Part shown: positions 24,964 through 31,427 of the stretch, in pieces
How positions within the stretch are numbered: position 1 is the first letter of the stretch
How the letters are laid out: the number at the start of each line of letters is the position of its first letter
DNA from: Bacillota bacterium
GTDB taxonomy: Bacteria > Bacillota > Clostridia > Clostridiales > Clostridiaceae
Reading direction: 5' to 3'
Assembly (NCBI GenBank): GCA_023399035.1
Contig: JAEWQX010000005.1
Coordinates: 1-36,477 of the forward strand
Length of the DNA: 36,477 bases
Program-made: the position numbers and the translations under genes
Notes under the pieces: model-generated
What the model saw: only the letters and a program-made list of their open reading frames with translations
Told to the model about the DNA's origin: nothing
Database searches by the model: none

Positions 24964-27358
24964 AGAGTTAATAAAAGAAAAGATATTGATATTTGATGGA
25001 GCAATGGGAACAATGCTTCAGAAAAAAGGATTAAAAATTGGTGAAAATCCAGAACTATTGAATATAAAATCACCAGATATAATTGAGGAAATACATAAAG
25101 AGTATATAGAGAGTGGAGCAAATGTTATAACTACTAATACATTTGGTGCTAATGAAAGAAAATTAAAGCTGTGTAATCTTCAAGTTGAAGAAGCAATAGA
25201 TTCAGCTGTACAGATAGCTAAAAATGCAAGAGGAAGCAAGGAAATATATATTGCTCTTGATATAGGGCCTATAGGGGAACTTCTTGAACCAATGGGTACA
25301 CTTAGCTTTGACGATGCATATGAAATATTCAAACGTCAGATAGTTCAGGGAGTAAAATCTGGAGCAGATATTATCCTTTTTGAAACAATGACAGATTTAT
25401 ATGAACTTAAGGCAGCAGTACTTGCAGCAAAAGAAAATTGTGATCTTCCTGTATTATGTACAATGACCTTTGAAGAAAACGGAAGGACCTTTACGGGTTG
25501 TCTCCCAGAAGCTATGGTATTAGTACTTGAGGGATTAGGAGTTGATGCATTAGGAGTAAATTGTTCACTAGGACCAAAACAGCTTAAGCCGATAGTAGAG
25601 GAAATATGTAGATTATCTAATATTCCAGTGATGGTTCAGCCTAATGCTGGTCTTCCGACTTTATCATTGAATAATGAAACAAAATATGATGTTACAAAGG
25701 AAGAATTTGCAGAAACATTATGCAGTTTCATAGATCATGGGGTAAGTATAATTGGAGGATGCTGTGGTACAACACCAGATTATATAAAAGAACTTGCTGA
25801 AAGAATAAAAGGAAGAACTATTGTAAAAAGACAAAAGAATTATTATCCTTCAGTATGTACTCCTTCAAAAGTTGTAAGAATTGAAGGGATAAGGATAGTT
25901 GGTGAAAGAATAAATCCAACAGGGAAGAAACTATTCAAGCAGGCTCTCATAAATGATGATATGGATTATATACTAAATACAGCAGTTGCTCAGACTGAAG
26001 CTGGTGCTCATATTTTAGATGTCAATGTAGGACTTCCAGAAATTAATGAGGCAGAGATGATGCACAAGGTAGTAAAGGAAATTCAGGGGATACTGGATAC
26101 ACCTCTTCAAATAGATTCTTCGGATAAAAAAGCTATAGAAATGGGATTGAGATATTATAATGGAAAGCCTATATTAAATTCTGTAAATGGAGAAGATAAG
26201 GTTCTAGATAATATTCTTCCATTAGTAAAGAAGTATGGAGCTAATGTGGTAGGACTTACATTGGATGAAAATGGAATACCTAAAAAAGCAGAAGATAGAT
26301 TTAAAATAGCCCAGAAAATAGTTGATAAAGCAGCGGAATATGGTATAAACCGTGAAAATGTATTTATTGATTGTCTTGTACTTACAGTTTCAGCACAGCA
26401 GGAAGAGGTTCAGGAAACTTTAAAGGCTGTGAGAATGGTAAAAGAAAGATTAGGAGTTAAAACACTTCTTGGAGTTTCTAATATATCTTTTGGACTTCCA
26501 AATAGAAAGTTCATCAATGAAACATTCCTTGCATTAGCGCTTGCAAATGGATTAGATCTTCCTATAATGAATCCTAATGAAAGCGGAATGATAAGGGTTA
26601 TAGATTCATATAATGTTCTCTATAATTATGATAAGGGATCTGAACATTATATAAAGAATTATGCTAACGTAACTATTGAACGCAGTGTTAAAACAAATAA
26701 TAAAGCAGACAATAGCCAGACACAGAGTGAAAACACTGAACATGATTTAAAGTATATCGTTATTAAGGGATTAAAAGAAGAGGCAAAAGCTGCAACAGCA
26801 CATTTGTTGGAAACTAATGAACCATTAAAAATAGTAAATGAATATCTAATACCAGCACTGGACGAAGTTGGAGAGAAGTATGAAAAGGGAATCTTATTTC
26901 TTCCACAGCTTATACAGTCAGCTGAAACAGTTAAAAACTCATTTGCTGTATTAAAAGCTGAAATTTCTAAAAATAGCAGTGAAACAATATCAAAAGGAAA
27001 GATAATAATTGCAACAGTTAAAGGAGATATCCATGATATTGGTAAAAATATAGTCAAGGTAATACTTGAAAACTACGGCTATGAAATAATAGATTTAGGT
27101 AAAGACGTTCCTATTGAAACTGTTGTAAGTGAAGCTAAAAAGCATAATGTGAAGCTAATAGGGTTGAGTGCTCTTATGACAACAACATTAAGAAGCATGG
27201 AAGATACAATTAAAGCATTAAGAGAAGATGGATATGAAGGAAAGGTATTTGTAGGCGGAGCTGTACTTACTCCTGAATATGCACAGCAGATAGGTGCTGA
27301 TTTTTATGCACGAGATGCAAAAGAATCAGTTGAAATAGCTAAAAAAGTGCTTGATTAA
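24953..27358 (+). CDS. metH: Cobalamin-dependent methionine synthase, short form without activation domain
   Basis: The 801-residue protein has the MetH modules in order. The homocysteine-binding barrel (residues 1-300) has zinc ligands C204 (GVNCSLGP) and C270/C271 (GGCCGTT). The methyltetrahydrofolate-binding domain (about 310-580) has RIVGERINPTGKK and HILDVNVGLPE. The helical cap and cobalamin domain (about 605-801) has DIHDIGKN with H694 as lower axial ligand. The roughly 330-residue activation domain of E. coli MetH is missing, replaced by the neighbouring gene. I set the start at GTG 24953, with AAGGAG (24941-24946) six bases upstream; a longer in-frame start at 24899 lies deep in the previous gene. 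It is regulated by the SAM riboswitch ahead of luxS. No metF gene is adjacent. Confidence 0.95.
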   Translation: MGLKELIKEKILIFDGAMGTMLQKKGLKIGENPELLNIKSPDIIEEIHKEYIESGANVITTNTFGANERKLKLCNLQVEEAIDSAVQIAKNARGSKEIYIALDIGPIGELLEPMGTLSFDDAYEIFKRQIVQGVKSGADIILFETMTDLYELKAAVLAAKENCDLPVLCTMTFEENGRTFTGCLPEAMVLVLEGLGVDALGVNCSLGPKQLKPIVEEICRLSNIPVMVQPNAGLPTLSLNNETKYDVTKEEFAETLCSFIDHGVSIIGGCCGTTPDYIKELAERIKGRTIVKRQKNYYPSVCTPSKVVRIEGIRIVGERINPTGKKLFKQALINDDMDYILNTAVAQTEAGAHILDVNVGLPEINEAEMMHKVVKEIQGILDTPLQIDSSDKKAIEMGLRYYNGKPILNSVNGEDKVLDNILPLVKKYGANVVGLTLDENGIPKKAEDRFKIAQKIVDKAAEYGINRENVFIDCLVLTVSAQQEEVQETLKAVRMVKERLGVKTLLGVSNISFGLPNRKFINETFLALALANGLDLPIMNPNESGMIRVIDSYNVLYNYDKGSEHYIKNYANVTIERSVKTNNKADNSQTQSENTEHDLKYIVIKGLKEEAKAATAHLLETNEPLKIVNEYLIPALDEVGEKYEKGILFLPQLIQSAETVKNSFAVLKAEISKNSSETISKGKIIIATVKGDIHDIGKNIVKVILENYGYEIIDLGKDVPIETVVSEAKKHNVKLIGLSALMTTTLRSMEDTIKALREDGYEGKVFVGGAVLTPEYAQQIGADFYARDAKESVEIAKKVLD

Positions 27359-27409
27359 TATAAATTATAAAAAATAAGAGATATTTAAATTATTAAAGAA
27401 AAATAGAAA

Positions 27410-27455
27410 ACAGCAGATAGATTTGCTTAAAGCAAAAGCTATCTGCTGTGTTTTG
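27410..27455. terminator. Bidirectional terminator between metH and the metallo-hydrolase gene
   Basis: ACAGCAGATAG (27410-27420) pairs perfectly with CTATCTGCTGT (27439-27449), with a further TTGCTT/AAGCAA inner stem. On the plus strand GTTTTG follows; on the minus strand the stem is followed by TTTTCTATTTTT, so it should work better for the minus-strand gene's transcript. Confidence 0.8.
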
Positions 27456-27467
27456 CGTTATATATTA

Positions 27468-28277
27468 TTAATCTAGAGAAATCACATCTAAGTCATCTGG
27501 CATAAATATATTGCCTGAGAATTCTTTTTGTCCTTCCTCTGTGTAAAGCTCTTTTCTCTTATCTAAATTTTTATCTTCAGTATGATATAATATTATATTT
27601 TTAACATTTAGTTCATTAGCATTGATACATGCATCTTTAGCAGTTGCATGATGTTTTTCATAAGGCTTGAAAATATCTTTATGAGAATAAAGACAGAAAG
27701 CTTCATGCATAAGAAAATCTACATTTTCACAATATTCTCTTATGCCTTCTCTGTAAGGTTCATCTCCTAGAAAAGTTAATGTTTTTCCGTTTTCAAGTGT
27801 AGTTGTAAAGCCATGTTGAAGCTCTTTTGTACTATTTATATCAAAGAAAGTGGTTTTTCTGCCTAAAATCTCTGTTGAAAAGTTATTATTTATTTCATTA
27901 AATAATATTTTATCATCAAATAATTTTAAGAATTTATTTTGAAGAACAAGAGAGCTTATATTTTTTAAAGCATCTATTGATTTCTTGTGACAGTAAATAT
28001 TGAATATGCCATTATATTTATTGTTAAGCATAGAATTAGCTACAGCTCTTATTACCCATACAGCACCAAGAATATGATCATTATGATTATGTGATATGAA
28101 CATATTATGTATCGTATTTATTGAAATATCCGCTTTTTCTAAATTTGTAAGTATTGTATTGCCGCCACCTGCATCTACAAGAAAATGTTCACCTTCGTTA
28201 TTGCAAATAGTAAAGCATGTATTATAGCATTTTGTAACCATAGCAGAGCCGGTACCAAGCATAGTTATGTATTCCAT
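27468..28277 (-). CDS. MBL-fold metallo-hydrolase, RNase Z-like
   Basis: This 269-residue cytosolic protein has the metallo-beta-lactamase motif SHNHNDHILG (H63, H65, D67, H68). Further ligands lie in LHEAF-like MHEAFC, in KHHATAKDA, which resembles the RNase Z HST motif, and in YHTEDKN. The order and spacing follow the RNase Z / ElaC and related phosphodiesterase branch, and LGTGSA at the N-terminus is typical. It lacks an obvious flexible tRNA-binding arm, so it may be a phosphodiesterase of unknown substrate rather than the tRNA 3'-processing enzyme. GGAGGA lies ahead of its ATG. Confidence 0.8.
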   Translation of the reverse strand: MEYITMLGTGSAMVTKCYNTCFTICNNEGEHFLVDAGGGNTILTNLEKADISINTIHNMFISHNHNDHILGAVWVIRAVANSMLNNKYNGIFNIYCHKKSIDALKNISSLVLQNKFLKLFDDKILFNEINNNFSTEILGRKTTFFDINSTKELQHGFTTTLENGKTLTFLGDEPYREGIREYCENVDFLMHEAFCLYSHKDIFKPYEKHHATAKDACINANELNVKNIILYHTEDKNLDKRKELYTEEGQKEFSGNIFMPDDLDVISLD

Positions 28278-28461
28278 ATTTCTAGTTTCCTCCTATTATT
28301 TTTAAAATTAAGTATATTATAAGGGTAATAGAATAATAAGACAACTTGTTGAATAAAAGATATATACTTATAAAAATAGATGGTGAAATTATGTATGTTA
28401 TTATAAAAAAAGTAAATGTAAATGATTTAAATTGACCATAAAGTAAAGTTAGACAAATATC

Positions 28462-28500
28462 TTTACTTGAGAAAAACATTAATATATACTAGTGTATATA
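28462..28500 (+). promoter_or_regulatory. Promoter with an overlapping palindromic operator
   Basis: TTTACT (28462-28467) and TATACT (28485-28490) are spaced by 17 bp. An inverted repeat TATATAC-tagt-GTATATA (28483-28500) covers the -10 box, as expected for a repressor site. The leader to the transporter gene is about 110 bases. The remainder of the 28278-28608 gap is A/T-rich and holds nothing else I can support. Confidence 0.45.
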
Positions 28501-28608
28501 CAGAAGTAATAACAGTTATATATTTTTAAAACAAAGAGTAGAGGAATTATATTTAATTTATTAAAGATATTTAATAATTGTTATGATGAATCAAGGGGGA
28601 TTTAAATA

Positions 28609-29145
28609 ATGAACAACAAAGTTAAACAAATGGTATATGCAGGATTACTTACCGCACTGGCAATTATTATTCCTATTCAGTTTTCATTCCTGAAGATATT
28701 TGTGCCACCAGCATTCACAGCTACTCTGGCAGCACACGTTCCTATGATGTTATCAATGTTAATTTCACCTTTTGTAGCAGTTATAGTTGGTATAGGATCT
28801 ACAATTGGTTTTGCAATAACAGGACTTCCAATAGTTGTAGTTGCAAGAGCAGCAACTCATATAGTTGTAGGTTATATTGGTGCTAAGATAATAGTGAAAA
28901 ACCGTAATTATGTACAAGCTGTTCTCATTACAGGACCAATTCATGGATTTTTAGAAATGATTGTAGTAATACCTTTTATAGGATTAACTGTTGATTGGGC
29001 TCTTATTGTTACTTTAGTAGGCAGTATAATGCATCATATGGTTGATGGAATAATAGCATATGTAATAGTTAAAGCAGTAGCAAAATCAAGAAATAAGAAT
29101 ATATATGATGCCTTTGGTGAGTTTACAACACAGCAGGCATGTTAA
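28609..29145 (+). CDS. ECF transporter S component (possibly niacin, NiaX-like)
   Basis: The 178-residue protein has about six membrane helices, with the N-terminal KQMVYAGLLTALAIIIPIQF stretch usual in energy-coupling-factor substrate-binding subunits. The segments LAAHVPMMLSMLISPFVAV and GLPIVVVARAATHIVVGYIG resemble what I remember of NiaX niacin S components, but the substrate is uncertain. No ECF ATPase or T-subunit genes are nearby, so it would use the shared ECF module encoded elsewhere. A long GGGGG-containing ribosome site (AAGGGGG) precedes the ATG. It is a single gene between its own promoter and terminator. Confidence 0.72.
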   Translation: MNNKVKQMVYAGLLTALAIIIPIQFSFLKIFVPPAFTATLAAHVPMMLSMLISPFVAVIVGIGSTIGFAITGLPIVVVARAATHIVVGYIGAKIIVKNRNYVQAVLITGPIHGFLEMIVVIPFIGLTVDWALIVTLVGSIMHHMVDGIIAYVIVKAVAKSRNKNIYDAFGEFTTQQAC

Positions 29146-29165
29146 TTAATTAGAATTAAGAAGAA

Positions 29166-29212
29166 TTAATTTAAAGTGCATTTTTATGATGCTTTAAATT
29201 GATTCTTTTTAT
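29166..29212 (+). terminator. Rho-independent terminator after the ECF S component gene
   Basis: AATTTAAAG (29168-29176) pairs with CTTTAAATT (29192-29200), with an inner GCAT/ATGC extension and bulge, followed by GATTCTTTTTATT. Confidence 0.65.
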
Positions 29213-29386
29213 TATTGTATAAGATTTCGAACATTTATTTAAATAATTATATTAAAATTTGATTTTTATAGAGGATTAGAATTATAATACAAGAGTTAAC
29301 ATTATCTATATAGAAAGATGTATAAAATGCTGCAAGCAGACTTATATTTAAATTATTAAAAATAGAACTAAAATATGAAAAATATA

Positions 29387-29414
29387 TAGACAAATATATG
29401 AAATATCATATAAT
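29387..29414 (+). promoter_or_regulatory. Candidate promoter of the small acidic-protein genes
   Basis: TAGACA (29387-29392) and TATAAT (29409-29414) are 16 bp apart. Downstream lie direct repeats: GTGTAGAAT at 29417-29425 and 29440-29448, and AAAATATTATGAT at 29452-29464 and 29467-29479. Nothing else is evident in the 29146-29528 gap. Confidence 0.5.
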
Positions 29415-29528
29415 AAGTGTAGAATAGTTTAAAATAAATGTGTAGAATTTTAAAATATTATGATTGAAAATATTATGATATTTTATGATGACTATATTTT
29501 ATTTTAATAAAATTATGAGGTGAGCATA

Positions 29529-29774
29529 GTGGAAGAGAAAGAAATAATGTCATTCAGAGATGAAGATGGAAACAAAGTAGATTTTGAAGCAGTTGCAAAG
29601 ATTTATTTAGAAGAACAGGCATACCTTTTATTATCTCCAGTAGAAGAAGATAATGATGATATGTTTGCGTTTAGAATTGACATAAATGATGAAGGAAAAG
29701 AAGAACTTAATCTTGTAGAAGATGATAAAGAGTTTGAAGAAATAAAGAAAGAATATAAAAAGTTATTATACTAA
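29529..29774 (+). CDS. DUF1292-type small acidic protein
   Basis: The 81-residue protein begins MEEKEIMSFRDEDGNKVDFE and continues IYLEEQAYLLLSP. This is the pattern of the Firmicute DUF1292 (YrzB-like) family, usually found near the yrrL-like genes; its function is not known. It is soluble and acidic, with no cysteines. I set the start at GTG 29529, five bases after GAGGTGAG; the in-frame GTG at 29520 lies within that ribosome site. The next gene starts 18 bases after the stop, so the two form an operon. Confidence 0.75.
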   Translation: MEEKEIMSFRDEDGNKVDFEAVAKIYLEEQAYLLLSPVEEDNDDMFAFRIDINDEGKEELNLVEDDKEFEEIKKEYKKLLY

Positions 29775-29792
29775 AAGATGAGGTGACTAAAA

Positions 29793-30191
29793 TTGGATAT
29801 TTCAGAAATAAGAAGTTTTTTAGAAGATAATGATTTATCTGATGTTGAAGAAGTAAAACAAGAGGATGACTATGTTTTAGTTAAATTCTATTATGATTTT
29901 GATAAAGAAGAATTAATGGCAGCAAAAAGTTATTCAAACGATGAAAGTGATTTTGAAGCTGAAAGTGATGAATGGTATAATGAATACTATATACCATACT
30001 TAAAAGAAATTGCTGAAGATAACGTTGAGTCAATAATAGAAGATGTTGCTGAAGAATTTGAAATAGAAGGAAAGTATAAAGAACTTGGAATGGAAAGTGG
30101 AGATTTAGGATATCTTAGATTTATTGCTGTGTTTTCACCAGAAATGGATGAAGGTGAAATGGAAGATATTTTAAACGATTACGAAGAGTAA
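29793..30191 (+). CDS. Highly acidic small protein of unknown function
   Basis: I do not recognise the family. The 132-residue protein has 45 Asp/Glu against 9 Lys/Arg, with a YYDFDKEELMAAKSY stretch, a tyrosine-rich centre (EWYNEYYIPYLKEI) and the hydrophobic segment LGYLRFIAVF near the C-terminus. No signal peptide or membrane helix is seen. The TTG start lies behind GAGGTGACT. It is cotranscribed with the DUF1292 gene and stops 65 bases before the 6S RNA start. It codes real protein by codon use, since third positions are A/T-biased as in neighbours. Confidence 0.7.
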   Translation: MDISEIRSFLEDNDLSDVEEVKQEDDYVLVKFYYDFDKEELMAAKSYSNDESDFEAESDEWYNEYYIPYLKEIAEDNVESIIEDVAEEFEIEGKYKELGMESGDLGYLRFIAVFSPEMDEGEMEDILNDYEE

Positions 30192-30222
30192 GAACTGGAA
30201 ATAAGTGAACTTTAAAATACTA

Positions 30223-30250
30223 TTGAAAATATAAAAACTTATGCTATAAT
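30223..30250 (+). promoter_or_regulatory. Strong promoter of the 6S RNA gene
   Basis: TTGAAA (30223-30228) and TATAAT (30245-30250) are spaced by 16 bp and predict a start at about 30257, exactly at the foot of the closing stem of the RNA. Confidence 0.75.
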
Positions 30251-30254
30251 AAAA

Positions 30255-30445
30255 GCATAGATTTCCTGAGATGTGCGCTAAGCTTACGATATTCAACCTA
30301 CATTACATTATCGGGATTTGCAAGATACTTAAAGATGTCGGGCTTCATTTATTAACAGAAGAAGACAGACGTGAGTTGCGCTTAACCCACCTGCGAGGCG
30401 CAGGTTTTGAATATTTAAGTGAACGGCATGTTGGGAGCTATGCTT
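30255..30445 (+). ncRNA. ssrS: 6S RNA
   Basis: 6S RNA mimics an open promoter and binds the sigma-A RNA polymerase. The 5' strand GCATAG-ATTTCCTGAGATGTGC pairs with the 3' strand GCATGTTGGGAGCTATGC: GCATAG (30255-30260) with CTATGC (30438-30443), TTTCC with GGGAG, ATGTGC with GCATGT. The 5' block TTTCCTGAGATGTGCGC matches the conserved E. coli start (UCUGAGAUGUUCGC). The length of about 190 nt is right. An independent promoter and terminator flank it, G/C content is higher than around it, and the single ORF inside has no ribosome site. The central bubble is not resolvable by eye. Confidence 0.8.
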
Positions 30446-30454
30446 TTGAAAGTT

Positions 30455-30482
30455 AACACCTCAGTAATGAGGTGTTTTTTTC
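30455..30482 (+). terminator. Terminator of the 6S RNA gene
   Basis: AACACCTCA (30455-30463) pairs perfectly with TGAGGTGTT (30468-30476) around GTAA, followed by a T run to 30481. Confidence 0.9.
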
Positions 30483-30539
30483 ATTGAAATAAGTTGAAAA
30501 TTAAGATTCAATAATATTTATAAACAATATGAACAAGCA

Positions 30540-30587
30540 AAAAACAAATACATACTCATAATTTATAATAAGTAAATATTTGTTTTT
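30540..30587 (-). terminator. A/T-only hairpin, possible terminator of the Spo0E-like gene
   Basis: AAAAACAAATA (30540-30550) is the inverse of TATTTGTTTTT (30577-30587) around 26 bases. Read on the minus strand it is followed by TTGCTTGTTC, so it could end the upstream minus transcript. The stem has almost no G/C, hence low confidence. The rest of 30483-30704 shows nothing else. Confidence 0.3.
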
Positions 30588-30704
30588 ATACTGTTCACGT
30601 AAACATATTTTTAAAACTAATATTATGAATTAATTCTGCTTTAATATGGCAATAATTAAAGATGTTTAATATATAAAATATTGCTAAAGATGATATACCT
30701 ATAC

Positions 30705-30917
30705 TTAAGCTGCGAGTTTGTTAATTTCCTCTGATACTTTGTTATGTATATATATTGAAAATAATCTTTTTTGATATAGCACAATATACTTGTCCAAGTT
30801 TTGCGATAATGCAACCATTATACTATTAGTAGGCATTAGGAAAGATAATAATATATTAATAAGTTGCTTTCTAATAAGAATACTTAATTTTAGTTTGCTT
30901 AGCACTAAAAAATTCAT
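30705..30917 (-). CDS. Spo0E-like aspartyl-phosphate phosphatase
   Basis: This 70-residue protein has the family signature SQxLDxxIxxY as SQNLDKYIVLYQK (near residue 38), preceded by an amphipathic helix (IRKQLINILLSF). That is the two-helix fold of Spo0E-type regulators that dephosphorylate Spo0A~P and hold back sporulation. AGAGGTG lies six bases before its ATG, and a well-formed promoter stands upstream. The family is short (50-90 residues), which fits. The region that follows SQNLDKYIVLY is less typical. It faces divergently the DUF896 gene, with Spo0A boxes between them, which supports a role in the Spo0A circuit. Confidence 0.75.
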   Translation of the reverse strand: MNFLVLSKLKLSILIRKQLINILLSFLMPTNSIMVALSQNLDKYIVLYQKRLFSIYIHNKVSEEINKLAA

Positions 30918-30961
30918 ATTTTCACCTCTTTTTACTATAAATGGATAAATTGTATAAATAT

Positions 30962-30990
30962 ATTATAAGTATTAAGGGAGATTTTGTAAA
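30962..30990 (-). promoter_or_regulatory. Promoter of the Spo0E-like gene
   Basis: On the minus strand TTTACA (30985-30990) and TATAAT (30962-30967) are separated by exactly 17 bp, giving a start near 30955 and a 38-base leader. Confidence 0.65.
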
Positions 30991-31115
30991 ATGTTTTTGC
31001 AGTACAATTAGTGACAATATTTAGCAAAAAACAATTAAAAACTTTTAAAAGTATAAAAAACAAAAGTTTCTAAAACAAAATAATACAATAATGGTTATAT
31101 ATATAAATAGAATCG

Positions 31116-31154
31116 TTCGACAAGTAATTTTTAAAATGATTATTTTATGTCGAA
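31116..31154. promoter_or_regulatory. Two facing Spo0A (0A) boxes
   Basis: TTCGACA (31116-31122) and TGTCGAA (31148-31154) are perfect matches to the 0A box TGNCGAA in opposite orientation, 32 bp start to start (about three helical turns). The right one sits 10 bases ahead of the -35 box of the plus-strand promoter, as in Spo0A-activated sigma-A promoters; the left one lies about 125 bases from the minus-strand promoter. Confidence 0.6.
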
Positions 31155-31164
31155 TTATTTAATA

Positions 31165-31193
31165 TTGATTATATACTTTAAAATAGGTAAAAT
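31165..31193 (+). promoter_or_regulatory. Promoter of the DUF896-hprK-aminopeptidase unit
   Basis: TTGATT (31165-31170) and TAAAAT (31188-31193) are spaced by 17 bp, giving a predicted start near 31200 and a short leader to ATG 31224. The -35 box is imperfect, as expected for an activator-dependent promoter next to a 0A box. Confidence 0.5.
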
Positions 31194-31223
31194 TAGTGAT
31201 ATAAGAGAGAAAGGATGATTATT

Positions 31224-31409
31224 ATGGATATTCAAAAGATGAAAATAGAAGAAGTTGTAGAAAAGATAAATGCATTATATAAGGCAAGTCAGGAAAGAGA
31301 GTTAAGCAGTGAAGAAAAAGAATTGCAGGCAGCTCTTAGAAGAAGATATATAGATAATGTTAAAAAGAATTTCAGAGCACAGTTAGAAAGCATAGAAATT
31401 AAAAAATAA
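31224..31409 (+). CDS. DUF896 (YnzC-like) small protein
   Basis: The 61-residue helical-hairpin protein has the DUF896 pattern: a first helix (MDIQKMKIEEVVEKINAL), the turn SQERELSSEEKELQ, and the tail LRRRYIDNVKKNFRAQLES. In B. subtilis the YnzC/YneR group is of unknown role, expressed under stress or SOS control. ATG 31224, eight bases after AAAGGA, is the family start; ATG 31215 overlaps the ribosome site. hprK starts 18 bases after the stop. The proximity of 0A boxes suggests Spo0A control of the whole unit. Confidence 0.85.
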   Translation: MDIQKMKIEEVVEKINALYKASQERELSSEEKELQAALRRRYIDNVKKNFRAQLESIEIKK

Positions 31410-31427
31410 TAAAAAGGATGATAAGGA

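Noticed and set aside
28282..28479. Minus-strand 65-codon frame after the metallo-hydrolase start
   Set aside because: It is hydrophobic and A/T-driven, has no convincing ribosome site or family pattern, and lies in the leader region.
30271..30456. A 61-codon open frame inside the 6S RNA region
   Set aside because: It has no ribosome site, lies on the RNA's paired regions, and its sequence has no protein-like composition. The promoter, stem and terminator all fit the RNA instead.
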